A stretch of DNA of 64,000 bases from Plecoglossus altivelis. Taxonomy: Eukaryota; Chordata; Actinopteri; Osmeriformes; Plecoglossidae. Positions within the stretch are counted from its first letter, which is position 1. Every line of letters begins with the position of its first letter. This document shows positions 1 through 11,400 of the stretch, piece by piece. The DNA is taken from assembly GCA_036571765.1 (NCBI GenBank), contig BROE01000009.1, positions 8,371,795-8,435,794 on the forward strand. The letters are read 5' to 3'. Under the pieces are notes generated by a model, which did not search any database, had not been told where the DNA came from, and was given only the letters and a program-made list of their open reading frames with translations. Position numbers and translations under genes: made by a program.

Positions 1-1233
1 TTACGAACATATTCAATATTGTGTGTTCGTGTGTGTATGTAATGTATTAATTCAATGAATAATTTATTTTGTTAATTTCTTCATACATCAAATAAAATAA
101 TTAGTTTGCATTAACAACTATGTATATTTCTCTCTGTGTGGCAACACACAGTAAAAACTACCAAGCCCACAACTCATTTACGATCTAATCCAGTAAGAGA
201 TCCCCTTGGATTCAAAATCCTATTATCTGTATTAGAACAATGGGCCAAATATAGAATTGGCTGCAAACGAAAATAAATTAAGAGTTTGGGTCTTATCACA
301 GGCAGTGCTCGAGTGATTAATACTAATGACGGTTTATTGGGATATTGAAAGTATCTTATAATCAGAATTGTTACAACACTATGCAAACAGAGGGTAGGTT
401 GTCAAACGTCATGCAAGTTCTGAGCATTTGCAAGTCTTTTCAGTTAACATTTACCTAATTTACCAATAAGAGCATTGGACCTGCACACTCAGCTACCGGA
501 CAGTGACGAAATGACTCTTCTGTTAGAACGAAGCACCTCACATCACATCAGCGTTTAGGCCTAGCTTCTTTTTTTAACCATTATGCAAGCTTTTGTTTCC
601 AACTGTTTAAAAGAAATATGCAGCTATGCCAACTGGCGATTTAAATAATAATACAAACAGACACCGAACTATCAAAGCGCAAATGGGGAAATTGTTATGT
701 TTTAACCATAGCAGGACAACACGATTTCTACGATTGAAAATAAGTGATCACCAAAAGCACATCGCTACCTCCCTGTAATATGACGAAACCCTAAAAACAA
801 AACAGCAAAAATCAATAAATCAAAAGATAATATTACCTCTGAGTTAACTGAAAAGACGATTGCAAACACTCCCCGTGCAGAATGACAGACTGGAGACTTA
901 ATTGAACTGGGCGAGCATTTTAACCGAAGATTGGTACAAACCTTCAATGCAATTTTGACTCTTTTAATCTTTTTGACCTTTTCAACTGTCTTTATGCCGT
1001 TATGTAAATGTAAAAAGCAGATTAGAAAAACAAAACAAAATGCGTTAGAATTTGACAGCTGACAAGATCACTCTCGATTAATAACAGTCAGGTTATTTAG
1101 CATAACAGTGCAGAGAAGATTGAAAACATTGGCTGATTTAACTTCCCAGGTATCTAGATACACACTTGCTAAAGCAGTCTGCATGCAGTCAAAGGAGGCA
1201 ACAGGAAAGTCCAGAGTATAAATGGACACCTAC
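1..1233 (-). other. Intron 2 of cnih1, no recognisable element
   Basis: AT-rich sequence downstream of the cnih1 exon 2 donor. I see no third cnih1 exon, no long tandem repeat and no convincing open frame here. A short GT-rich run sits near 22-40. Confidence 0.5.
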
Positions 1234-2109
1234 CGGATTAAGTGTGTTACATTGATCAATGGGATTCTTGTAGTCAGTCTTCAATTCATCGAATGCAATA
1301 ATCTGGAGAAAAATGACAGGATGATAAGATTACATGTTTTATTCAAATTGTGATGTGGGCAAATGAAAAGTAAGAGGCACTTATCAAGATCATAGTGCCA
1401 ACTTCATGACCGTTACTCATGAGGTGTTCGGGTAGGGGACGTGCTTGATGCACTGGATATCCAGCTAAAAGCAGCAAGCTAGCCAGGAAGCTAGCAGGGG
1501 TCGTAAACCAACCGCGCACACACACGATTGCTCTTAAAGACGAGCATTTGTGCTGAACGGTCTCCGATTAGAAACGCGTGTGCGAGTCATTAGAATGAAA
1601 GGAAATCTTGGTTGTTTATTCTAAACTAGAGCAAGATATATCGTTAGCCTAACGTGAGGTACCTTTCTTAGCCAGTCTCACCGCCACATTTGGGTGTGCC
1701 ATTCATTCTAAAGAGGAACGTGATTTCCTTACACTGCGCAACGATGTATAGTAACATTAAGGATATGGAATGACTTCATACATATTTGACATGCCAATGT
1801 TGCTGGTCCTGATATTGAAAGGACCAGGTGTGCGACTCCGCGTAGATCCGTTTCTTCTGGTACTGGGTGAGCTAGCTCTAACGCGTTAGCTTGCTAAACA
1901 ATGTACTAGGACTGTTCATTACAAGTTAGCATGCACACTTGCTAGCTAACCAACCCAACTAACAAATATGGTCACAAGATTTTTTCACATTACCGTATTA
2001 CCAAACCATGCAAGATAACTGTACTTACATGCCAAATGGCGAAGAATATTAGGGCTGCAGTCAGCAGAAGCGCAAGCATATAACAAAAGGCCGCGAATGT
2101 GAACGCCAT
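1234..2109 (-). CDS. cnih1: Cornichon family ER cargo receptor CNIH1, first two coding exons (partial)
   Basis: CNIH1 is a small multi-pass ER membrane protein that helps load cargo such as TGF-alpha-type ligands into COPII vesicles. Coding exon 1 (2109 down to 2029) encodes 27 residues starting MAFTFAAFCYMLALLLTAAL, the first hydrophobic segment. Coding exon 2 (1302 down to 1234) encodes 23 residues beginning IIAFDELKTDYKNPIDQ and ending CNTLNP. The donors read gtaagt and gtaggt, the acceptor of exon 2 is ccag, and both exons are phase 0. The CNTLNP stretch, without the longer insert of CNIH2/CNIH3, points to CNIH1. The start is the first ATG of the conserved N-terminus. Exons for the remaining two-thirds were searched for on the minus strand of 1-1233 and not seen, so the gene is cut by the window edge inside or beyond intron 2. 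It lies head-to-tail with gmfb, the same linkage as in mammals. Confidence 0.93.
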
Positions 2110-2439
2110 TATTGTAGCTAGCTCTGCTTACTGGCTAATATCTATAGCCGCAGCGTATCCCTGTGGTTCAGTCTTCACCAGCTGCTGTTGAGAAGGATTC
2201 AGAACAAAATGCGTGGCCAGTCACATCGCGAGACTACAGTGTCATTCCTGCCTGAAAACAAGATTTGGACAGATTGTCCTGCAAGGTTTTGCAAGAGAAG
2301 TTCATCTATGTATGCTGGTCTGATATACGTGGCCAAGCGTTGTGATCAGTATGACTTGTCAAATGTTGAAAAAATCCTTTAAGCCAACACAAGGAAGACA
2401 TTTCCTAAAGAATTGTTTTTTTTTTTAACTCTAAACAAA
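2110..2439. promoter_or_regulatory. cnih1 5'UTR and promoter region, next to the gmfb 3' end
   Basis: About 330 bp separates the cnih1 start codon from the probable gmfb poly(A) site, and both genes are on the minus strand. The part next to cnih1 carries GCTAGC-type words (about 2115-2135). I saw no TATA box. The transcription start is not determinable by eye. Confidence 0.4.
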
Positions 2440-4884
2440 GCAGTGCACTTCATTTTCATTTTATTGGGATAATGGCAATTAAGACATTGTATAAAGCATG
2501 GAAAAATACAAAAGTCCACAAGTTTTACACCAGTAGGCTGCTGGGTATGTCACGTTTCAGATGTTGTTTTATATTTAAATAAAAATAATAAGCATTTTGA
2601 TCAGATACAGTACAGAAATACTGTAGGAAAATACATATTAAGAATTTGTCAAAAGACTTCAGAGGCCAGATATTACAAGTTCACCACAGAGGAGAGAAGG
2701 TTTTGATCATTAATGCAGATAAGACACAGGGCACCATTAATACAATAAAAAACCACCAGTCGTCACCATTTACTTTTTCAGTTAATTTGCCTAAAGCATA
2801 TGTAGACCCATAACAACGACTGTTTCTAAAATGGTTTATCATGCCAAATGATACAATCAATAATTCTATCAAATATGATCCATTAAACATTTTGCCAAGC
2901 TTTTTTTTTTTTGAAGACTGAATGAACGTCACAACCTCAGCAAAGTACAGTCAGAGATTTACATGAATCCTATAACATGTCTGTATTGCATAGGATTCAA
3001 CCCCCCCTTATGAAGAATCAACATGCAAACTTATTTTGATTATTGCTTGCATTGATAAGAATTCAACGGAAGTACATTTTAGTCATGATACATTCGCTTT
3101 AAACAGAGAACATGCATAAGAAATCTGAACATGGGAGATGTTTTCTGTCATGATTTAAACTTTGACACCAAAAGCATGCACTTGTATTTCACAGTGACTC
3201 GCAACATAAGCAGTTTAGAAAAATACTACCAGTTAATTGCAGTTTCGGAGTAAAAGCAATCTTGTACAGCTTATACACTGAAGTTAATCGATTTAACATC
3301 AAGGCAGTTTCTGATCAAAAAAGAATAATCATAAACATGTATTCACCAGAGGGAAATGTGTGGTCCAATCTCATTCTTCTATTTTGTTTCGTTTATCCTC
3401 TGTTCATTTTGGTCTCATGGAAATTCAGTACAAACATAAAATATGACCAAGCTGTTTAACAAGGCATAAATCATTGTAAGAGTATGGTTGAGTGTCATAA
3501 GACACAGGAATACAAGAAACCTGAACATGCAGAATGTCTCAGTTTTGACGGGCAAGAAAAAAATTCTGCTTTGGCTTTCACAACGGTTCCTTCCCATGGT
3601 GGGTGTGCTTCAAAGCTTAACTACACTCAGCGACTTTTGGCATATTTAAAAAATAAACTGTTGTGGAATAGGAAAAACAACAAATATTTTCTCCCAAATT
3701 TATGTTGACAGCTAACTTTGCCTGTCAGCAGCATTGACATTTAAGGAGGTATTACAATAACTTAGACATGCATGCTGCCCTGTAATAATAATACAACCGG
3801 AACTTTGAGTTCTGGACCACAGCAATAGATGAACCTGACTGAAGGTTAAGAACAAGGTGAACAACTTTCATTACAAACTTACAGTAAAACTGGAACTGCT
3901 CATCAACAGTTGATGATAATCTATCAACAGAAACAGTAGTGTTATTTCAAATGGTCCTGTAGGTAGTTGGCAACTAATGCCAGCCAGTATGCAGTGTATC
4001 CTGGACCTGTCAGATTTACAAAAAGATTGTTTTCTAGTCTCAAGTAAACATTTTTAAATACTCAAGTGCAGGAATGTTTTAGTTAAAAAGAAGTTTTAGA
4101 AAGTGTTGTGCTCTGTATATCCCACAGGTCAGTCATTTAACACGCCATGTTGTAGTTCAGTCTCGCAGTTTGTTCTCAAAACAGTGATGACTAGAGATAT
4201 GAAACTCCCACTTGTGCATAATGAGAACGGGGGGTTACAGGGGAGTTCTTAGAGTGAAACACACTAACACAAATGATGTGAAAATCAACGGAATTGAGTT
4301 AGGCTAACGAAATGTAAATGATTTTTAAAAGAATTAAAGACCATGCGTGCGTGCCTTGGATGGCGTTCTTTTTTGCCCAAAAAGGTAGAATGTGACAAGG
4401 ATATATATCTAATTAGGTGTCAGAGTAAAGCATACATTATTAGGTCATATCCTTCTGACTTGATTAAAAAACACACTAAAATGACATGTTAATCAAATGA
4501 ACAAGACCTGTTTTACACCATTAGAGCTTTCCTGTTCAGCTAAAAAAAGAAAAGGTTTTCTAAAAACAAAAAGTGGTTTTAGTTCCATATTCACTCTTTG
4601 TAAACTATAAGAGAGAAGAAAAAAAAAACTATATTAATGCCATTTGATTGCACCCAAATTTAACATAACTAAAGGAAAACACACTTTCAGGTGATGTCTT
4701 CCCTGTTGTGTTTGGAAGTGTAACTAAGAAACAAAACACACAGAACTGGCACACATTGGGAGAGATTATGTGAGAGGTAAAAAGAGGATGGGAAATGAGT
4801 TAGTGTTTTTTTCCCTCGTGTGACAACAATCGGGGTTGTCCTGATTATCCTTTTTTTGACATCTCAGTCCATCGAATCTGCCTT
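2440..4884 (-). other. gmfb 3'UTR
   Basis: About 2.4 kb of AT-rich, non-coding sequence follows the gmfb stop codon on the minus strand. The last clear poly(A) signal on that strand is AATAAA at 2465-2460, placing cleavage near 2430-2450. The extent is inferred: earlier signals may also be used, and I have no transcript data. Open frames inside (for example 3262-3708 on the plus strand) are short and match nothing I know. Confidence 0.55.
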
Positions 4885-7185
4885 CTAGCGAAAGAACCCA
4901 AGCTTCTCTCTGAGCCACTCCTCAGTGAGATCCTCAGTGTTTCGGATCTCGAAAACCTGACAAAACGAGTTCGATCAGGAGTAAATATCCCCACTCCTCA
5001 CAAGTTAACAGCGACTTCTTGGACTTGAATGACTCAAAAACATTTGCAATCATTTACAACTAAAGCACTAAATTCCAAAATTGTATACAAACAAGCAATA
5101 CTAACATTCCCCTGTCCACCATACATGCATATGAAAAGTTCCTTAAAAAAGGCTTCCTAAAACTAGGATCATAACAGCTGGCAGTGGGGCAATCATGAAG
5201 TATGGAGAAACCATGTAAGCATGCAGCTCACCAACCTTGGTCAGTTCCACCGTTTGGACCAGTTTGTTTTTGCTCCCAGCATACATCATCTGCTGCTCTG
5301 GTTTGCATCCTATAACACCACCACCACCACCACCACCACAGGAACACAGTGAGAGAATGAGCCTCTCGTATCCTAACAAACAGGTCTAGAATGGGAGCGG
5401 ATGGTCGGGATCTTACCCACTGGACTGGAGAAGATGAAGCAGAGAGGATAAGACACACGGCCGTCGTCATGCTGGTACTTGTAGCTATAGACCACAAATG
5501 TACATCATGCTAAGGGAAATTCTTTGAAAATGTAATGATGGTAGCATTTTCTTTTCTTTTTACACTTTAGCTGCAGGATCGCAGAGAGATGAAAGGATAT
5601 CTAGGTTGTCTCTCGGGGAGCTGGTCCTTCAGATCGTCGGGGGAAATATCCTAAAAATGAAAGACATGATACAGATGTGGCTCACAGTGACATTTTTAGA
5701 CACTGGTTGAGGAGCCGGAAAAACACGACCCCTACGAATAACAGAAGCTGGAAGTAGAACCAGTTAATCAGGAGGTGGGGCCAAACAATGAAATCTACGG
5801 GTCTTCTCTGGTGCGACGAGCTCTTGCAGACTGCGCATCCCAAACCTAGCTGAATCCTAGGCTCTGTCCTAGAGCTGGTCTATAATGCTATTAGGTAGAG
5901 CAATGCAGGGGGAAAACCATTGGAGACACACTTTAAACACCTAAGTCAAGTTCTCAAAATCACTGAACTAAAACTGCAGTGTGCATTTGATGCAAGTGGC
6001 TTTTAATGTTACATGATTTAAAAGACTTGCCTCATGTTCTTCATCCAGGATTACAAGCTGTTTGTCTTTGTCGATTTTCACTGAAACACATAACATGCAT
6101 TTAAGGCAAAAGGATGTTTATAAAGAACTCCAGACTTGAACATGTTTCTGTAGGTCACAAACTCTATCAAAAGTAAAAGCCATCTACAATAAAACCAAAG
6201 TACTTACTGATTATGGCAGCATTATTGGTTTCCTTTCGGAAACGGAACTCTCGAAGTTTCTTTACCAATTCTCCGTCCACATCACAAACTACCAGTGATT
6301 CACTCTAAAATATATTGAAGAGAAATGCACAAATTAAATCAGTTTAGTCGAGAGGTTATTTTCTCGCATTCTACAGCCAATTTACAGTTTACTGTACTGC
6401 AAATACTGTATATTATACAATCATTATTAAAATACAGTTGTTCACAAATATAGCCTACGTGTTTAATGAGTGCTGTCAACTGTTTCATGAACTTTCAATA
6501 CAACATGTCCTCTTTGTCACAGAGGGTTCATAATTATACCAAAATGCTAAATCTACTCATGTGCAGATGACTGGGCTCTTCGTGGTTCAGTCCTTTGTCC
6601 AATCCAATAATACGTGTATTTGCACACTGATTTGATCACCAACAAATCACAGTGCATTGCTTAATCACTTTTCAGCTGATGTGATGTCTCAACTTAAGCC
6701 ACGGAGACGTCAGCCAACTACAGTTGGCTAGTACAGTACTCAGTAGTTATCTAGCACCACTAGTTAACAGGAAATAAGTCAGCTGGATAGCTAGCAGCAT
6801 TATGACCATCAAGCTGGCGAGAACCTCACGTTTATTCTAACAAAATATGGCAAGTCACTGACTAGACAAAACGGTGGTGGGGACAAACAAGTTTATTTCA
6901 AGTTGGGTACTCGTTAACTCAATTCAGACCCTGCTAATGTGATCAGTTAGCTACCTGGCTAACAAGCTATCCAGCTAGCTCTAGCTTTCCTGGTCTCCAT
7001 TCCAAGGCATGTTGCAGCACATCACACTGAACTAGGTCGGGTGGAACTGCGTTTGGGAACGTATGGATAGGCTTTGCGATCTTTAAATTAACAATTGCCC
7101 GTAACACCACTGTTACATGAAAAGTGCAAGGCTAAATGAAATCCCAGTGCTATTTTCTGTCGAAATGTACGCAATAACTTACCAT
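4885..7185 (-). CDS. gmfb: Glia maturation factor beta (ADF-homology domain protein)
   Basis: GMF proteins are ADF/cofilin-fold proteins that bind Arp2/3 and promote actin branch disassembly in the cytoplasm. Seven coding exons on the minus strand: 7185-7183 (only the ATG), 6304-6208, 6080-6031, 5650-5601, 5499-5417, 5309-5236 and 4956-4885. They total 429 bp, 142 aa, the usual GMF length, and form one ADF-H domain. Recognisable blocks are SESLVVCDV, FRFRKETNNAAIIMK, LPERQPRFVVYSYKYQHDDG, CKPEQQMMYAGSKNKLVQT and RNTEDLTEEWLREKLGFFR, ending in TAG. NTEDLTEEW, the IIMKIDKDK stretch and linkage to cnih1 favour GMFB over GMFG. Three introns are odd: intron 3 has a GC donor, intron 4 is AT-AC (U12-type), and intron 5 has a (TGG)n run before its acceptor. 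All phases join in frame with these boundaries. Confidence 0.95.
5316..5340 (-). repeat. (CCA)n / (TGG)n microsatellite at a gmfb splice acceptor
   Basis: About eight CAC/CCA triplets on the plus strand read as TGG repeats on the gmfb strand. They end only a few bases before the TATAG acceptor of exon 6, where a polypyrimidine tract would normally be. Confidence 0.8.
5500..5600 (-). other. AT-AC U12-type intron 4 of gmfb
   Basis: The intron is 101 bp. Read on the minus strand, it begins ATATCCTTTC, the U12 donor consensus, directly after the exon end CCTAG. It ends in AC (gatgtac) directly before ATTTGTGGTC. A branch-point-like TTCCCTTAGC lies about 11 nt before the acceptor, at U12 spacing. 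Using these ends restores the GMF sequence QPRFVVYSY. The nearby GT or AG alternatives break the frame or add a stop. Confidence 0.85.
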
Positions 7186-7900
7186 TTTCTCTGAAGCTCA
7201 GGCTCAAGTACTATGCTGTCCTGAAGAGGGCAGTGTTAATTCAAATGTTTTTTTCCAACATCAATTTGTGGCTGGACTAGATAGCCAATCCCAGTCAACA
7301 TGTATTTAAAGGAGCCAGCAAGTAATGACTAAGAATAACCATATCATTTAATTATTTCATGCTAGCTCTGAATGTCTAGCATGAAAATGATGTTCCATAT
7401 CGAGTAGTAGAGAACGGACTCGTCAGACAGTTTTCATAAACAAAAAGCCACACCATTCAGCACAACTGTACACTTTTCGTGGCAAATGTAATTGACAATG
7501 GCAAAATTACACTTAAAATTACATCCAAATGGCCACTATGCTTACTGTTATAAACGCTCAACGAATACCTCTGACCTCTCTCTAAAATTGACGTTTAGAA
7601 CCCTGTTTATGCCTCACAACACAATTGTAACTGTAATTTGAGGATTGTCTAATACTAATTCATTTAGTGTGTTGCTCTAAAAAACTTTTACACCAGCAAA
7701 ACAATGTCTCCAGAATTTAGCGACAACTTTAAGTAGAACTCAATTCAGATTTTAGTTGTGTTGACGGACAGATTGTTCCGTCTGTTCAGAGCATCGGACC
7801 GGGTCCAATGTGAACTTCGGGGACACACCCCCCTCGGTTCCACCCTTTGGTTACGTCATTGTAGAGGCGTGAGTGTGTACTTCCTTTGCTTGGATATTTT
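7186..7900. promoter_or_regulatory. Shared intergenic spacer between gmfb (-) and lgals3 (+)
   Basis: gmfb and lgals3 are transcribed away from each other across roughly 0.7-0.8 kb. The lgals3 side contains a CRE-like TTACGTCA at 7851-7858 and a CCAAT near 7804-7809. GCTAGC-type words flank the spacer on both sides (6720-6990 and 7905-8235). I see no clear TATA box at either end. Promoter function is inferred from position. Confidence 0.4.
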
Positions 7901-8493
7901 TGCAGCTAGCTAACAAGCTCAGCTGCACTCCCTGTTTTAGCTAGTACCTAGCCACCTTTAAAATTCACCAGGCATTTTGTTGTGTTGCTGACTGTTGAAT
8001 TCTTGGAAGGCATCCATTTTGTGGCGAGGTAATGTTCAAGTCGAACGTACTTTGTTTACATTAAACTTTTATTGTAAGTTAGCAAGCTAACGTTAAACAA
8101 CAACCATCTTAAGAAACACATAGCTACCTGGTAGCTAGCTATGACAAGTATTTAGCGAGCTAGCTTGATGGGCTGACATGCTGTTCCACCATTCTAAAAT
8201 TAAATGAAAATTAAAAGCTGTTGTTAGCTAACTTTTTCCATTAGCGACAACGAGCTGAAAAGTAGTCTTCATTCAAATTGTCTTCTCAGTTGATGCCTCT
8301 TGAAAGTGTCTCACAGTGTTACTGTAACTTTAACATATAGCCAATTCAGAGTTGTTTCAAATTCAACCTTAAACGTTAACTTCACACATGAACGGGAACA
8401 GGAATAGCTTTGCCAGATTGCTGTAAGGACTGATTCAAATGTCATAAGAACTTTCATTTGAATAATTCAAACTGTTTAATTCTTTCTTAGATC

Positions 8494-11400
8494 ATGGCTG
8501 ATTTCTCGGTGAGTTCACCTTGTTATCTCCACTCAGAAAGAGTAAAGCATGAGTCAGAAAATAATTTCTTATCGTAATTAGTCGTAGAAATGTATGGTTA
8601 TGAACGTTGGCGATCATTGTACTTTATTTGTTCTTTTTTTACATGTAGCTGGCAGATGCCATTTCAGATGATGTCCCTGATCAAGCTAGAAAAATGGGAA
8701 ACACCAACCCATCTGCCCCAGGCAACGGTGCTCCACCTGCTACCAATCCAGGGTGGCCTGGTGCCGCCCCAGGAGCTCCTACCCAACCCTCTGCTCCTGG
8801 AGGGTTTCCTGGAGGCCCACCCATGTCTGGTCCAGGGGCACCAGGACAGTACCCTGGAAGCCAGGGACCCTTTCCCTCCGGCCCCGGAGCACCAGGGCAG
8901 TATCATGGAGCCCCCTCTGCCCCCAGTGGGTTTCCACCAGGCCCAGGGATACCTGGACAGTATCCGTCAGGACCAGGGGCTCCCGGACAGTTTCCCTCTG
9001 GCCCCGGAGCCCCGGGACAGTTCCCTGGGCAGTACCCCCCTGGAGGAGACCCTGGACAGTTCCCAGGAATGCCATACCCCTCTGGAGTCCCAGGGCCATT
9101 CCCCTCCAGCCCAGGTGCCCCCCCAGGGCCAGGCTGGCCTCAGCCTGGTGGTGGGATGTATGGACCAGGGGGACCAGGAGTCTTCCCCCCTGCAGCCGGC
9201 CCAGGGGCCTTCCCAGCTTTCCCAGGCGGAGCCTTTCCTCCTATCCCTCCCGGCTCGTGGGGTCCCCCAGGTGGGGCTGGCTTCCCCCCGCAGCCCGGTC
9301 ACCCTGGATCATTTGGGCCGGGTCCGATGGGGCCATATGGAGGACCCTCTGCTCCAGGAGGCATGCTGGTGAGTAACCAGGGCTACTAAAGGGTATCTGC
9401 TGCTTCATGGCGTTTTCATCTGCATCTCTGATCCCTCCTTGAGGATCTGCTGCTATTCTTTCCCCTACTGTGCACTCTGGCTCTTCTGATGGGCTGTTTC
9501 TGCAGGGGATATTGGTGGTGTCGTCTGGTGGTCCAGTAGCATTGTCTTTGGGAACAGGATCAGTTTTGGGGGGGGCTTCAAAAGCAACATTCAAAGTTGA
9601 AAAGAAAGAAAAAAGGTTATTGAAGATCTAAAATTCTTGTTTTTCAGCCCAGATATAATCCTCCATATTTTTGAAAGCATGAATGAACTACTCAGCTTTT
9701 CAGTCGGAGGATGACATCACCCCCTGCAGATCAACTCTGAATAGCCAACAAGAGATGCAGCATAATGGACTTCGGTTTAACTTTAATTAACTTTAATTGA
9801 AGTGCAATATAATGGCCTGTGCCTCACCTATGTTGAAAATGATGCACCAACAAATAATGAAATACAGATCTGTTCTTAGCCACCTGTTCTCTTTGCTTCA
9901 GTACTGCAAAAAATATGCCAATAACATGAAGTGTATGTCTTGTGTTCACAATCAGTTAATAAAATGATTTTATTTTCACATTATTTCTTTGATCTTGAAA
10001 CATCTGTATTAGTAGGATGATGTGAAGTGCAGATGTTTCTGGGGAAACAGCCAAACATCCCATGAATGAATACATCTGGAAAAAAATGTATTTATTCCCA
10101 TTGATACATAGTTTTTAAACTAAAAGTAGATGCTATTGTTGCATGCAATGGAGATGTGGCTATACTGAGGGAATGACTCATCAAGCTAGCGTGGTTCGGA
10201 ATGTGGGTGAGGTTTTACAGTTCTTACGGATGATTCACAGTGAAGTTTACATTTGGCCATAACTTCATATGCATGCTATTTCATTATTTTCAATCAGAAA
10301 AATGGCATGGTTTGTTTTTAATGGCCTGTAAATATCTTTGTCTGTTTCAGATGGTGCCATATAACCTCCCTCTCCATGCTGGTATTATGCCCAATCTGAT
10401 GGTCACAGTGGTGGGGGAACCCATGCCTGGAGCTGACAGGTTTAGTTCCAGACAGTTCACACTGTCATACTATCACAACCTCCCTCCCTCCCAAAAAGTG
10501 TTTCATGTTGCATTTATATGTTGATTGTGATGCATGATATCATGCGCTACTGTGGTAAAGATATAGAGAAGGAGTTTGATAGCTGCAATGCATCTCGAAA
10601 CAGTTGGGACAAGGCCACGTTTAACACTCTGGAAAAATCTCCTTTTCTTGTAATAACGGTCTGGATCTGTCTGGGAACTGAGGACACTGTGTGTCTGTGG
10701 GAGAGGAATGTTGTTCCTTTTAGTGTCTGATGCAGGATTCTTGGTGATCAACGGTCCTGGGTCTTCTTTGTTGTGATTCCCGTTCCACGATCCCGTACCC
10801 AAATGTTTTTAATTGCCGAAAGCTCTGGAATGCGGGCAGGCCAGCTCAGCGCTCGGACATTTCTACTATGAAGCCACGTTGTTGTAACAGATGCAGTTTG
10901 GGGTTTATAGCATTGTCTTGTTGAAGGCAAGGCCTTCTCTGAAAAATACATTGTCTGGACGGAAACAAATGTTGCTCTAGAACCTAAATATACCTTTCAG
11001 CATGGATGTTGCTTTTTGAAGTTTCCCTTTCTTCAGGCATTAATGCACCCCTTATACCATCAAAACTGCAGGCTTTTAAATACAGATAATAATAAAAAAC
11101 ACAAAACAGTTGATCCCTCTCCTCTTTAGTCCGGAGGGCGCTGGTCCGCAGAACAGTCTTCAATCTGCCTCAGTCCATTTTAAATGAGCTTCAGCCTAGA
11201 GAACACAGCTGTGTTTCTGGAACTTGTGGGTTCTTCACAACATGTGTGTGACAGCGCTTTAACCTGCATTTGTGAAGGGCACAGCAAACTGTGTTCACAA
11301 ACAATGAGTTCTGGAGGTGTTTCTGAGCTCATGCAGTGATTTCCAGTAGAGAAGCATTCCTGTTATTATGCTGTGCCATCTGAGAGCTCGAAGATCAGAC

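Noticed and set aside
5143..5497. Minus-strand open frames of 78 and 89 codons at gmfb
   Set aside because: They read through introns around true gmfb exons 5 and 6; the real exons are in one spliced frame.
8590..9594. Several long open frames on both strands over lgals3 exon 3
   Set aside because: They are shadows of the Pro/Gly repeat whose unit is a multiple of three. Only the frame joined to MADFS and the lectin domain is supported.
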